From contig KV425580.1 of NCBI GenBank assembly GCA_001632425.1, positions 248,215 to 312,214 of the forward strand: a DNA stretch of 64,000 nucleotides, in the 5' to 3' direction. Below are positions 36,684 through 48,262 of the stretch, piece by piece. Positions within the stretch are counted from its first letter, which is position 1. The number at the start of each line of letters is the position of its first letter. This stretch comes from Neolentinus lepideus HHB14362 ss-1. Taxonomy: Eukaryota; Basidiomycota; Agaricomycetes; Gloeophyllales; Gloeophyllaceae. The notes under the pieces are model-generated. The model saw only the letters and a list, made by a program, of their open reading frames with translations. It did no database searches and was not told the origin of the DNA. The translations under genes were made by a program, and so were the position numbers.

Positions 36684-36867
36684 CCCATATGGTAACGGGT
36701 ATAACTAAAAGCTCTCGCTATCAGCCGCACTATGTAGACTCATGAAACTTTTTTTTTCGGGCAGCTATTCATCCTCTGCACGCGTCGCGTTCTCATGCAT
36801 CCAGAGGCTACGGATAAACGGGATTATACAATGCTCCTGCTTCAGCAGTCTATATTAACCCCTCAGT
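36684..36867. repeat. ~180-bp dispersed repeat, copy A (upstream of GMC gene)
   Basis: Begins CCCATATGGTAACGGG and ends TATTAACCCCTCAGT. The same sequence, with small insertions/deletions, recurs in the same orientation at 40,373-40,552 beyond the GMC oxidoreductase gene. Shared landmarks are GTAACGGGTATAAC, GCTCTCGCTATCAGCCGCAC, a T-run, GTTCTCATGCATCCAGAGGC and TTATACAATGCTCCTGCTTC. There are no TG...CA ends, inverted ends or coding frame. Confidence 0.9.
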
Positions 36868-37499
36868 GCTTCAAGCACCCGCCGATGACCGTGACAATGT
36901 GTCGAATTTTGTCAGGTCGCGCCGCAGCATAACAAGCCCTGGCCCGAGCCCGAGTGCAGGGTCCGGCTTGACGATCTGACAAGCCTGAGCCCTTTCGAAA
37001 GGACGCCGACATCAGCATCACTTTCACTATTCCCGTGATCATCTGAAGACAAAACAGAAGGGCGTGTTAATAGCGTGGGTGTCCGACAATATGAATCTTT
37101 TTTTACTTCGAGTTTCACTGATGTTCGACGGACTTACCATTCGTTAGGATCATCGATAAGTCAGTGTTTCTGCACTGCGCCTATAAGCGGCATGGCTTCA
37201 GCGGTGAAACCGAGCCTTTCGATAACAATTAGGATCGCGGATGCGGTTTCCCGAGCTTCTGATTTCCAATTGCAAGAGTTCCGTCAACCGGCGCCCAGAG
37301 CAAGATCAACTGCAGCAAGCCGGCCGCAGTAGTGCCGTAAGGCATGTCAGAATATCAAGTCGTTTCCATCTTGTCCGTCTGTTTCTTCCAGTGTATTCCA
37401 GGTTTCATCATGGGCAGTTATCTTCTGCCCGTGGAAGATACTCGGCGCTGGCTTGCAATCTAGCATCCATTGGAATCCGCTGACTTCTGTTAACACACC

Positions 37500-40108
37500 A
37501 TGGGCAACTTTCAGTCAAAACTGGTGTCAGACCCATCACGTGTAGGCACCCCATCTTCGGAAACGGATAAGACAGCATGGCGCTCGTATGATTATGTGAT
37601 CGTCGGTGGAGGTGAGAAGAAACGTCGTCATATTCGCCCATATTCGCCCTTACTTCTGAATAGGCACCGCTGGATGTGTGCTTGCTTCAAGGCTCAGCGA
37701 AGACCGAGGCACGACGGTCCTCTTAATTGAAGCAGGGAAAAGGCAAGCAGCGAAAAGCTCTTTGAATCAAGCACTTATCTGATCCACGCTTTTCCAGCAA
37801 CCAGGGCGTCCTCGAAAGTCGAATGCCTCTGGCTTTTCCAAAGTTGTTTTTTACTCAGTATGATTGGAACTATGAAACAATGTAAGCCTATTCTGTCAAT
37901 TCAGAACTGTATCGTGACACCGCCACAGACCACAGTCTGCTCTCAATGATCGGAAAGTACACTGGCCTCGGGGCAAGCTCCTAGGCGGTACAAGGTTAGC
38001 TCGTGAGTTTCATTGTGCTTACCATGCCCGCACTGAATATCTCCAAGTTCAATCAATGCTTTACTACACCATCACTCAGCTCCCGAAGGTCAGTTTGCGG
38101 ATTACCTATCGAAATTATTTAACTGAAGATACCTTAGACTATGACAATTGGGTGAAGCTCGGGATGACCGGATGGGGCTATAACGATCTCTTGCCGTATG
38201 TAATCGTAGTTTATATACCAAGCGCGACGATGCTCACCTAGTGCGCTTCAGCTATTTCAGGAAAGCCGAAAATTACACGCCTAGTGCATCGCACCCCGAT
38301 GTCGACGTCTCATTGCACGGGAGCTCTGGACCATGGCACACGCGGCAGGCTGACTTACCTGTAAGTCCATGCTTTTATGTCGTAGATGCACAACTCGACG
38401 AAGCCCCACAGCCTGTCTGCCACGCTATCGTTGAGAGCTGTGAGAAAATAGGGATTCCGTATAGCAAGCAAGTCGTACTCTTTACCGTTTGATATACCTG
38501 TAATCAATTCATTCAGGGATTTCAACACAAAGGCTGGCACCATCGGAGCTGCCAATTTCATTGAATTCGTTGATCAGAAGGGAGAGAGTGAGTTCAGTTC
38601 CATGTACCTGTTACCTACCTCGGTTCACGCACGCCACAATAGGAAGTTCAACGGCTACGGCATACCTGACCCCGGATGTTCTTTCCCGGCCAAACCTGAC
38701 TGTCTTGGTCGAGACGTCCACGGAGAGGATCATATTCTCTGATGAACTAGCAACGCCGCGAGCAATTGGAGTCGAACTATCGCATGCTCCTGCTGCACCT
38801 CGCTATCGTGTGGCAGCGAACCGGGAAGTGATCGTCTGCGCAGGTGTAGTCGGCACGCCTCAGCTGCTGATGATATCAGGAATAGGACCCAAATCAGAGC
38901 TGGAGCGCTTTAACATTACTCCTGTATCTGTTTTGGAGGCTGTAGGCAAGAATCTTTCGGATGCAAGTGGGCCTTCAGGTTTTGTCTCGAGTAGGTCTTG
39001 CTACTGACATGTATTAGCATCTATCGCCGGGAGCAGTTGTTTTTCCATGTAAGCCGGGACATAGTTTGGACAATCTGTCCAAGCCTATCGGCGCTGCTGT
39101 AGCTGCTGTGAGATGGCTTCTGACGGGGAAGGGTCCCATGTCGCACACAGTCGTGCCTGGTGCGGCATTCTTCCGATCTGATAACCCGAAGTTAGTAAGA
39201 GAACTATCTCTGGAGCTTGGATGATAGTAAAAACACGGCTTTTAGCTTGCCCTTTGGTCCCGGCAGTGAATACTTAGTCGAAGACCTTACTACGGGGCCC
39301 GGTGCTCCCGATGCTGAACTGACATGGTTCCCGCTGGTTGCTCACCCGTCTGGGATGGGAATGATGCCCAAGGGGACTCAGGGCATAACTTTGGTGAGTG
39401 CAAGTTCCATTGGTCAGTCTTTGATCTAAGCGGGGATCGTGCAGGGTGGAATTCTGTTGCAACCTAAATCCAAGGGCTCAATCACCCTCAAGTCCACTTC
39501 CGTCTGGGAGAAGCCTGTCATCAATGGAAAGTGAGTGATTCTGATCCATTCCCTGACTTGCCTTAACCTTGACATTTGTCTTCGGCAATAGTTACATGCA
39601 GGACGAGACCGACCTCAACTTCTTGATCCGCATAGTGTATCTCCAGCAGGCATTGGCGCAGACACCGCCTTTGAGAGATCTCCTGGATCTTAAGGGGGAT
39701 GTCGCGGATGTGAATAGCATCTTCTGGCCTGGAGATGCTCGTCCTGGTACTGTGAGTCAATCAATCCAGTGTCAGTCTCGATACTGACCTTCTGATGTAC
39801 GACTCAGCTTACCGAAGAAGCTCTAAAGAAGTGGCTCAGTGTGAATGCGACATCGGCGTGGCATCCGGTATGGTTCTATATAGTCACTGTTTTCTTGGAT
39901 CTTACCTCGCACATTTTAGGTCGGATCGGCGCGCATGGGTACCTCTGCGAAGGACAGTGTCGCGGACCTGGAATTACGCGTCTATGGTGTCACTGGTTTA
40001 AGGATATGTGATACTTCAGTCTTCCCGACGCAGGTTTCTGGGCATCCCTGTGCTCCCGTGGTCGCTATCGCTGAGAAACTAGCAGAGCTCATTAAGACGA
40101 AGCAGTAG
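37500..40108 (+). CDS. GMC-family FAD oxidoreductase (aryl-alcohol oxidase/choline dehydrogenase-like)
   Basis: Many exons (about 14) starting ATG 37500 and ending TAG 40106-40108. The FAD fold reads YDYVIVGGGTAGCVLASRLS and VLLIEAGK; the GMC signatures are KVHWPRGKLLGGTSSINAL and, later, REVIVCAGVVGTPQLLMISGIG; the C-terminal active-site region reads WHPVGSARMG and FPTQVSGHPCAPVVAIAEKLAELI, with the catalytic His of HPVGSARMG and the second His in GHP. Such enzymes oxidise alcohols and feed hydrogen peroxide to ligninolytic peroxidases, or oxidise sugars or choline; the substrate cannot be told. The N-terminus MGNFQSKL has no signal peptide, so an intracellular or unconventional location is likely (MG start suggests possible N-myristoylation, inference). 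Three introns use GC donors (37743, 38468, 38963). It lies between two copies of a repeat and near a GH5 cellulase gene. Confidence 0.9.
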
Positions 40109-40372
40109 TAAACACATTCTTAGGCCTCTTTACTGCTTCCATGCACGTATTTCCTAGGGTCGCGATCATGATGATCAAAGAAGATACTACTTGGCACCGG
40201 TACTAGCGATCACTGGCATTCTGAGAATGCTTCAATTGGCTCAGACGAATACATACACCTGCATTACATGTGGATTGACCTGCATGTCCTTTGTCCCGAA
40301 CCATTTGCAATGCATTTACTCGAAGGTGATGACAGGTTTTCTTTGATTTCTAAGAATGAGAACAACAATATA

Positions 40373-40552
40373 CCCATACGGTAACGGGTATAACTACTAA
40401 AAGCTCTCGCTATCAGCCGCACTAGATTCATGATTTTTTTTCAGGCAGCTATCTATCCTCTGCACGTCGCCACGTTCTCATGCATCCAGAGGCTACGGAT
40501 GCACGGGATTATACAATGCTCCTGCTTCATCAGTTTATATTAACCCCTCAGT
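40373..40552. repeat. ~180-bp dispersed repeat, copy B (downstream of GMC gene)
   Basis: Direct-orientation partner of 36,684-36,867; most bases agree when the two are laid side by side, apart from short gaps near the T-run. It runs from CCCATACGGTAACGGG to TTAACCCCTCAGT. Confidence 0.9.
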
Positions 40553-41581
40553 ACCTGGAATCGCGACAGGTGAAGCACGGTATGAGGGGCTGTACCATCC
40601 GTTGGTGTTTAGTTCTATTATGCCCTCATTCTTCCCCCCCCCCTCCCCCCAAATCTCGCACATTCAGGTATTCGTTCTTGGAATAGGATGTCCACCTGAG
40701 CTCCGTCGACCTCTGAAGGCCAACGTTTGTGCCCATGTCCGTTTGCGCTGGAAGCCAGGCCGTTGCTCATGCCTGAGAATCAATAGGCGCTCTAGCCCGC
40801 GAAGATGATCTCGGACTTCTACAGATGAGTCCCCGGTATGATTCCATGAAGGGAAGGCTGATTTTCACTTCGTAATGCCTACATTCGACTCATTCTTCAA
40901 ACGTTTGAGCTTATGGCGATCCCGCCCGAAGACACATTTGCTCACCTGATACCATCTACTTCGTCCACCAGGTGACGATATGCATAACACCGTGTTATCC
41001 TTGCTCTCCCTTCGTTTGCAATTACAAGTTGCATACACGGAGAATAGCCGGTGTGCGCCGGACTCTGCTGTGGGCGAAATTGGTGTAGGCCGTTGGAATA
41101 ATTTCCTGGTGTCATACGCCACGTGAAGTATGTCCCGATTAGGGAACGCACGCACTGCTGGAAAACAGTCGTTATATTCGTCCTGAATATCCCCTCCGAT
41201 CGACCGCACAATTATCGGGTTTCCTTGTCATCGATCTTTTTATAGCATCATCAAGGTGTGAATATTCTTTCACGACGAAATGCAATGAATCTTTCCTTAG
41301 CCTACGCCTGAGGACATAGGAGAATATCATCCCACTCCACTTCCTAGTCCAGGCAGCAACCGACGTTGTGGCGAGCATGCTCCGGACCATGTCAACGGTT
41401 GCGCTGCCCATGGCCTTTGACGGCTGCAACGCTTATGCACCTTCCTCTGTGTCGGGAACCTGCACGTTCTCCCCACGGCATTCGGGTGCATCTCGGTAAG
41501 TCATGTGTGCTCTACGCTATACGTATTATTAATTGGCCGCCGCAGCTACATCACTGCTGTTTATTCTTGCTCGTTGCCTCG

Positions 41582-41588
41582 TATATTA
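41582..41588 (+). promoter_or_regulatory. TATA-like box of the GH5 gene
   Basis: TATATTA lies 44 bases before the ATG of the GH5 endoglucanase. That is a usual position for a strongly regulated fungal cellulase promoter, but the assignment rests on position alone. Confidence 0.35.
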
Positions 41589-41631
41589 AGGGCTATGAGG
41601 GTTCATTCAAACTACTCTCGTACTCAGCAAA

Positions 41632-43000
41632 ATGAAATTCCTCGCTTCAACGACTGTGGCCTTGATCTATATGGTCGGCTCCGCTTTTGCGCAGTTCCGC
41701 TACGCTGGTGTTAATATTGCTGGATTCGACTTCGGATGTGGCACCGACGGGACTTGCGATATAACCCAGGTCGTGCCGCCTTTGACCCAGTACGGAGGTA
41801 AGCCAGCACTGTATGCCTTTTGCGCGGAGCAGCTCACGCATCTCAACTCCATTAGGCCCCGATGGTCTCGGCCAGATGACGCACTTCGTCCAGAATGACG
41901 GCTACAGCCTTTTCCGCCTTCCAGTTGGCTGGCAGTACCTGACGAACAACACTTTGGGTGGCACGCTCTACCAGCCCAACTTTGAGAAGTACTACGCACT
42001 TGTGCAAGCTTGCTTGAGTACCGGTGCAAGCTGCATCGTTGACGTGCACAACTACGCTCGCTGGGATGGCGGAGTCAGTGCTCGGGCTGATCTTTGTGGG
42101 ACAGAATAATTATGCTGACATGCGCCTTGCGTTAGATTATTGGTCAGGGTGGACCCACTAACGAACAATTTGCTGCAATATGGACCTCTCTGGCCACGGA
42201 ATTCAAGAGCTATAACAATGTCATCTTCGGAACGTTAGTACTAGCGTCCTGGATCATTACATATGCTTGAACTGACAGTCAATAGCATGAATGAACCTCA
42301 TGACTTGAATGTCACCCTTTGGGCTGAGTCTGTTCAATATGCTGTCAACGCCATTCGATCAGCCGGGTAGGCCGCCAATTTCTTACAGACTTGACACTGT
42401 AATACTGATAAGCGCTGCGCAGCGCAACGTCTCAGCTCATTCTCCTCCCTGGTGACCAGTACACCTCCGCTGCCACTATCTGGTCAGACGGCTCAGGAGC
42501 TGCCCTTTTGAACGTCACCAACCCAGACGGCACCAAGACGGACCTCATCTTCGACGTCCATAAATACCTCGACTACGTAAGATCCTTTTTCCTACTCTTC
42601 CATATATTTCATCACTGCAATACAGGACAACTCTGGCACGCATGCCAACTGCACGACTAATAATACTGTCGAGGCTTGGGAGCCACTCTCGCAATGGCTC
42701 CGTCAAAATGGCAGGCAGGCACTGAACACCGAGACTGGTGGTGGCAACACTGCATCCTGTCTCGAGTATTTGTGTCAGCAAGTCGCGTACCAGAGGACTA
42801 TTGCTGATGGTAAGTAATCTCCTATCCATGCCGCCGTTCTCTGACAAGCGACTGTTGCAGTTATCCTTGGTTACTCTAGCTGGGCAGCGGGTAGCTTCGC
42901 TACTAGCTACATTCTCACGGAGACGCCTGTTCTTAACGGCACCGAGTGGTATGATCAGCCCACCGTGGCGTACTGTCTTGCGCCCACGGCTGGTGCATAA
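41632..43000 (+). CDS. Secreted GH5 endo-beta-1,4-glucanase (subfamily 5-like)
   Basis: Seven exons in phase: 41632-41797, 41856-42073, 42136-42233, 42286-42366, 42423-42576, 42626-42809, 42861-43000; 346 residues. A classical signal peptide (MKFLASTTVALIYMVGSAFA) precedes QFRYAGVNIAGFDFGC, the usual mature start of GH5_5 cellulases. Catalytic acid/base Glu lies in FGTMNEPHD; the nucleophile Glu in LNTETGGGN; HNYARWDG and DVHKYLDYDNSGTH carry other active-site residues. It should cut internal beta-1,4 links in cellulose. No CBM1 cellulose-binding module or Ser/Thr linker is present, unlike Trichoderma EG II. Cysteines (FGCGTDGTC, HANCTTNN, CLEYLCQQ) fit the disulfides of secreted members. A TATA-like sequence lies 44 bases upstream, and a relic of a second 3' end lies just downstream. 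Confidence 0.93.
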
Positions 43001-43131
43001 AAGCGTATATGCAACAGGTTAGGGTTGTTATGATAGTCATCCGTCGCCGCAATGCAATTATGGCCTTAACACTGACGAGTCGTTTCGATTCCAATCTATG
43101 TGATGCTCAACACATCAAGATGTAGCATTCC

Positions 43132-43287
43132 CTGGGATACGATTTCTTGTGGGGTGCGGGGAATATCGCTTCTGGGCTGCAAGTAATTTCGATCTCACCT
43201 ACACTGAACATTCTGAATGAGCCACCCGTCCTCACCGGCATTGTCTGGTACGGTCAGCTGACAGTAACATACGGTGCCCACCACTAG
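43132..43287 (+). pseudogene. Relic of a second GH5 endoglucanase 3' end
   Basis: This frame reads LGYDFLWGAGNIASG, later PPVLTGIVWYGQLTVTYGAHH and a stop. It parallels the end of the intact gene, which reads LGYSSWAAGSFATSY, then TPVLNGTEWYDQPTVAYCLAP. The order and spacing of W-x-A/G-G, PVL-x-G, W-Y-x-Q and TV-x-Y are kept, but there are about ten extra residues in the middle and the final Cys is lost. No upstream exons survive nearby, so it is a fragment of a tandem duplicate. Confidence 0.65.
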
Positions 43288-43304
43288 TGAATGACCACTA
43301 GTGG
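43281..43304. repeat. Short perfect inverted repeat (hairpin)
   Basis: CCACTAGTG, six-base loop AATGAC, CACTAGTGG. The arms pair perfectly over 9 bp and overlap the stop codon of the GH5 relic. It could be a chance palindrome. Confidence 0.6.
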
Positions 43305-43529
43305 AGCACGGGGAGCCCGATGTACAGGCTAGGCTTATTGTGACTGCCGTATGTTGTTGCACATCTGTTACACAGTACAGTAATTACACACTAAAGCTCA
43401 CCGCGGACGTGGGATTGATTTCCGGATGTTTCAAGCGTCACTCAGCCCCTGACATCAAAAAATAGCGGGATACGGCTCATCCTGAATTCGTGATTTGCTT
43501 GGCCTGTAAGCGACATGCCTCTCTGAACT

Positions 43530-46500
43530 TTACGTCTGCCTGTTTTGCAGCCACTCCGATACGTCGTCAGTGGACCGCTAAGGATAAAGGATACTACCTC
43601 AGGCCATCGAACCCGTAGCAGATGGCCACATACCTCTATCACGGTCATTCTGTCTTTGATATTGTCGAGCACCTGCTTGTAGGCAAGTTGATATTTGGAA
43701 GTGTCCTTGTCCTGTAATCACATGAGTACTATGAGACTATGCCGGGACTGCTCGACTTCGCGAACCTTGAAGAATTCGACCGTCTCATCATAATCTTGCT
43801 GAGTTGAGAGAGTGCCGAGAGACATCTAGTTTTGTGGTCAGCATCCTCGTGATATGGTGCCGCCAACCGAGCCTGAACAAGGGCGCCCACCTTCACAAGG
43901 TATGTAAGTGTGAAGTTGCCTTCGAAACGCTTGTACAACTGTTCCATAATTGAATTAGTACCGAGCTGATATAACAAAGCGAATCACATACATCCGAATA
44001 ATTGTTCTTGAAGTACTGAGCCATCAACCTCCTTGTTACGTGGTTCGATCCCAAGGATCCAATGAACCACACGACATCCTGATCTCTTGCCTGAGTCTTC
44101 ATGAACTCCAAGGTCTCCTTTGCCAATTCCAGGTCGAATACGCCACTCATGGCAGCGCTATAATAATATGACCTCAGCCTCCTCCCGTAAACATATAGAA
44201 CAAAGAGACTTACATAGCTGCCTGGCCCGCGGTCGGCGTCGTAGGCTTTTGGTAGATTTGTTTCATCGCATCGTACTCTTTTCGACCACCGTATCGAACA
44301 GACTACCAGCGACCTGATGTCAAGGGGTTGTCGGCACAAACCTGGTCCGAACTTACTATGCCATATGTCTCCCTCACCAGGTCTGCGGGTATTTTGGAGT
44401 CATCGCCTGTGTCAATGTAATACTGGAAGCGACTTCTCAGTTCTTCAATGACCCTGGATAAGTTCTATTACTATCATGTAGCGCGAGAGGAGATGACAGT
44501 AACTGACTCCTGATCTTTGCCTATGGCAGCCATGCGAATGGCCAATGTTCGAAGAGCGACGGTGTCTGACGAATCGCTGGGCGAGTATTCGAAGCCCAGT
44601 CGCTTGACGATTGGCAAGAAGAGTTGCTGGATCACAGCTGAGACACATCTCATTTCGATATTCCCGGTAACAAGGACGTACCCGACCGAACTCCCCTAAC
44701 TTGTCTCTGATTTCAGTATGTTCGAACCAGACTCCCCGCAGGTTCGCCAGATTGTCAGCTATACTGTCACGAACGAGGACTAGCACCCCAGTGTTAGTAT
44801 TCAGTATTCCCACCCAACAGACATATTATATGTCGACCAAATACTCACACTCCTTCTCGTTTTTCAAGATCTCCATGAGCGTGAGGGCGCTGCTAATCTT
44901 GGTGAACCCCGCCGTCGAAAGTGCCATGGTATCGTACACCAGACCCAGCCGATCGCTCAAAGAAAAGACAGAGTTTTCTTTGGCTGCCTCTGACGCTATT
45001 TTGGCCAGACGTTCAGGCTTGTACAGAACTCGGTCTATCGGTAACTTAGTTGAGGCAGTAACAGACGCTGCTAAATGAAGGTTGGAACTTACAGACACCA
45101 GTGGTGTTCGCGTTTAATTTGAACGGCTTGCTAGTGTCCAGAGGGATAGTCTTTTCGCGCTCCTCCAAGACTGTATCTCTGTCGATCACGGCCTGGCCTT
45201 GCTGGTTAACGGAAAGAATTTGGAGTGGAACAGTCCTGTACCACGTCAGATGGAACTGACTGAATAAGGGGAGTTCTATACATACCATATCGTCTCATTG
45301 TCTTTGGGCTCTGCTGGGCCGCTGGATAGAAAGCGATCTTGACGCACAGTAATAACTTTGTCAGATTCTGTCACAGTTATCACAGGGAAGCCCATCTGGT
45401 TACATAAATCAGGACTAAGCCACACTATAATCAGTAGGCATTCTACCTTCGACACCCAATTGTCCATGACTTTCGGGACATCCACACCTGATTGACATCA
45501 GACTAACAATTCGACGATGTCAAGCCCGGCACCTTACCAGTGGATTCAGCAACTCCGTCCCATAGATCTCTGGTGACACTGTTCGCATACAAATGCTTCT
45601 TGAGATAGATAGAAACGCCCTTCAGGAAGCGGTCTTCGCCAACATAGCTGGCAAGCATGCGAAGAACTGACCCATACGACTAAGGGAAAAGCACTGTGCT
45701 CCAACGAACTACGTACCTGATGCAGCCTTTGAGTACGAGAGTGAGTCGAAAATCTGTCGAATATGAGCAGCGATTAGCTACGGATTAGACAACAGACATT
45801 GTTATGAAGCACACCTGATTAATCTTGTTCGCATCAGGACATTCGACTTCGATGGGGTGAGAAGATAGCTGAGCGTCTTGATTCAAAGCTCTGACAAGGT
45901 GCATGTTGATGAAACGAGATTCCATCTTCCATTCTGGCCAAATTCTGGAAGAATATTAACATCTAACATTTTATGCGTGTCTTTCGTAGACGCACTTGTC
46001 TAAGATTAAAAATTTAGTTACGATTCATGTAAATGGTACCGACGACACTTACTCGGGATAATGACCTCGCCCATCTTATACATCGATTGAGCGTCTGCGG
46101 AGGAATACCAATAAAACGAAACCTACCAAAGTAGCAAAACCTTCGTTGAGGTACAAATTATCCCACCACGACATCGTAGTGATATTCCCGAACCTGTAAG
46201 TCGTTGAGTCAGCGCGCCGATTAGTGTAAAACGACAGGTACACACCACATGTGTGCAACCTCGTGACATTGGGTGTCGGCGACATTCATCTTGCCACGCA
46301 GCTCAGCCTTCTCTGGGTCAACCAAGAATGCCGAAGTTCTGCCCGTAATCAAACCCTTTTAATGACATTAGAAATGGCATGTAGGTGCCGAATTATTAGT
46401 CCTACCCAGTTCTCCATGGCACCTATTGCAAGTTAGTGAGCTCAGCACAAAAGTGATATAATGAGAACCCTTACCGGCATCGAAGTCACTGGCCTACAGA

Positions 46501-47948
46501 CATTTGTTAGTCCCTATCATCAATTTGACTGCACGCTGTAGTGCACTGTACATACCACCAAGGTGTCCAGTTTCGGCAGAGGGTACTCCACCTCAAACAC
46601 CTGTTCGTACAAAGGTAGTGACTTCTTCTTGACGTCCAAAGCAAACTGTGCTTGATGGATATGGTCCTTTGTGGCTGCGAGGCGCTGAATTCTTCAGAAG
46701 CTAAATTGAAGCTGATATCACGTACCGTAAATGCGAAGAGGGCGCTTCTTGCCACTTAGAGGGCTGATGTACGAGTCCTCTAGATACTTGAAGTGTCCAT
46801 TAGCCCAGGCTACAATGTACGTAGACATCTGCATGTGAACCTGTTAGTCACAACTCTCTTTCCATTCGTCATGAGCATAGGTGACGAACAGGAGGAGTAG
46901 TCTCGAAACGAGTGATCTTCCATTTGTCCGAAGACTGGTCACCAATTGTCAAGCCTGCAAGGAACTTCGCCAGATCGGGCGTGTCTCTCAAGGAGCTCGA
47001 GCTGACACCAGGGACATAGACTTCCTCGAAGATGGCAGGCATGTTGCTTAAGTTGGTGGTATCCTCCCGGGAGATCATGGTCATGGCGAAAGTAGCTTTC
47101 AGCAGGGGCTCATCCCAGCACGGGAAAGCCTTCCGAGCAGCAGTTGGCTAGGGATAGATGGATTGCTTCGTTTAGGAAAACGAACTATTCTGAAGGGGGA
47201 ACAAGTACCTCAAATTGCGTCAAACCATAGTATTTGGTCTCGCCCTCATCAGTCCATTTTGACCTGTAGTAACCTGCCATGCTTCCATCGAGCTCGCCGG
47301 TGAAACCAATCCGCAGCCGAGCCTTAGAGGCTGCTGGTAGAGCAGAACCAAACTTGATAGAGACACGTTCGCTGGTGGTATCCACTTCCGAGGAAGATTG
47401 GATCTGCTCCGTTTTCAATGCCTCAGAGTACACTGACGCCTCTCCCAGCTTGAGGTGGGCCGTGTTCAACACAATAACCGAGGTCTCCTTCACAACATCC
47501 AGACTAAGAAACACAAACGCAGATGTAACTCCGTTTGCACGAGATGACATAACACAACATACTCAACAGACACAAAACCATCGAATGCGAGCTTCTCGAG
47601 GTCTGTCCTAATAGTCACATCATAATGCTTCGGCTTCACGTTCGTCGGGAGACGGTAGTCTTCCGCATTGGCAGCAGACTTGGTGGCTACACCCGCAGAC
47701 ATTGCGGTATGTGTAAAACACGGCCGTGAAGGTGCGATCCTAGGATTTGGGAGTGGCTTTAGACGGCGGTGTGGGTTATATGGAGTGCGTGAGCACGCGT
47801 AATCGATAGATGGGCGTCCACGATAGTACGATGGAAGGCACAGTGACCTGGTGCTGATGGTGGCACCAGCTGTTACGCATGGCCGTAAGGAAGAGAACCA
47901 GTTCTGTGATCGCAGCGAGCTTGTGAGAGGAAAAGCAGACCGGATCAT
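43530..47948 (-). CDS. M1-family zinc aminopeptidase (AAP1/APE2 type)
   Basis: A long multi-exon gene; stop TAA at 43532-43530. The zinc site HEVAHMW lies after DTQC near 46,260, followed by the third ligand Glu in LNEGFATL; the exopeptidase signature GAMENWG is split by an intron at about 46,470. The N-terminal domain (KPKHYDVTIRTDLEKLAFDGF; SIKFGSALPAASKARLRIGF; WTDEGETKYYGLTQFE; AFPCWDEP) and the C-terminal ERAP1-like helical domain (PLVYD-region, DKDTSKYQLAYKQVLDNI, STDDVSEWLQNRQT) are complete. It removes N-terminal residues from peptides. Two in-frame starts exist: 47948 gives about 80 extra residues, rich in Arg/Ser and nearly free of acids (MIRSAFPLTSSLRSQNW), fitting mitochondrial import; 47703 (MSAGVATKSAANAEDYRLP) gives the cytosolic form. 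Confidence 0.92.
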
Positions 47949-48262
47949 ACCAAAGCCATATACATACGCCCTCGATAAACCTGTATTAGGGTGTCGTGGA
48001 CGATGAGCGTAAAGGCGGAGTGCCCGACAGGTGTCGACGAAAATTCGGACAGCCAAGCACAGTTGACCCTTAGCATCATCTCACTTTCAATGTATAAATT
48101 ACGCACAGTCCTGGAACATTTGCAACGCAGGATCAATATATGATGACTACGGGAACATGATTTCCAGATTCACTGTACATGCACTACGAACACAACAGAA
48201 CGCGTACATCCAAGAGGACACATACGCCTAGAACGGCTTGTATGCCTGCAGGACGCGTACAC

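Larger units (their letters stand above)
33817..37499. other. Gene-poor 3.7-kb interval
   Basis: Contains a purine-rich strand at about 34,210-34,470 (GA-rich, not a clean tandem repeat), a decayed ORF at 34,766-35,310 (listed separately), a Ser/Asp-rich low-complexity frame at 35,805-36,050, and the first copy of a ~180-bp repeat (36,684-36,867). The last 630 bases serve as upstream region of the GMC oxidoreductase. No intact gene is seen. Confidence 0.45.
40109..41631. other. Intergenic interval with repeat copy B and the GH5 upstream region
   Basis: 1.5 kb. It holds the second repeat copy (40,373-40,552), a C-run at about 40,633, and a TATA-like TATATTA at 41,582-41,588, 44 bases before the GH5 start. 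No gene is seen. Confidence 0.45.

Noticed and set aside
36684..40552. Repeat pair considered as LTRs of a retrotransposon
   Set aside because: The DNA between them is an oxidoreductase gene, not gag-pol. The repeats lack TG...CA ends, a primer-binding site and a polypurine tract.
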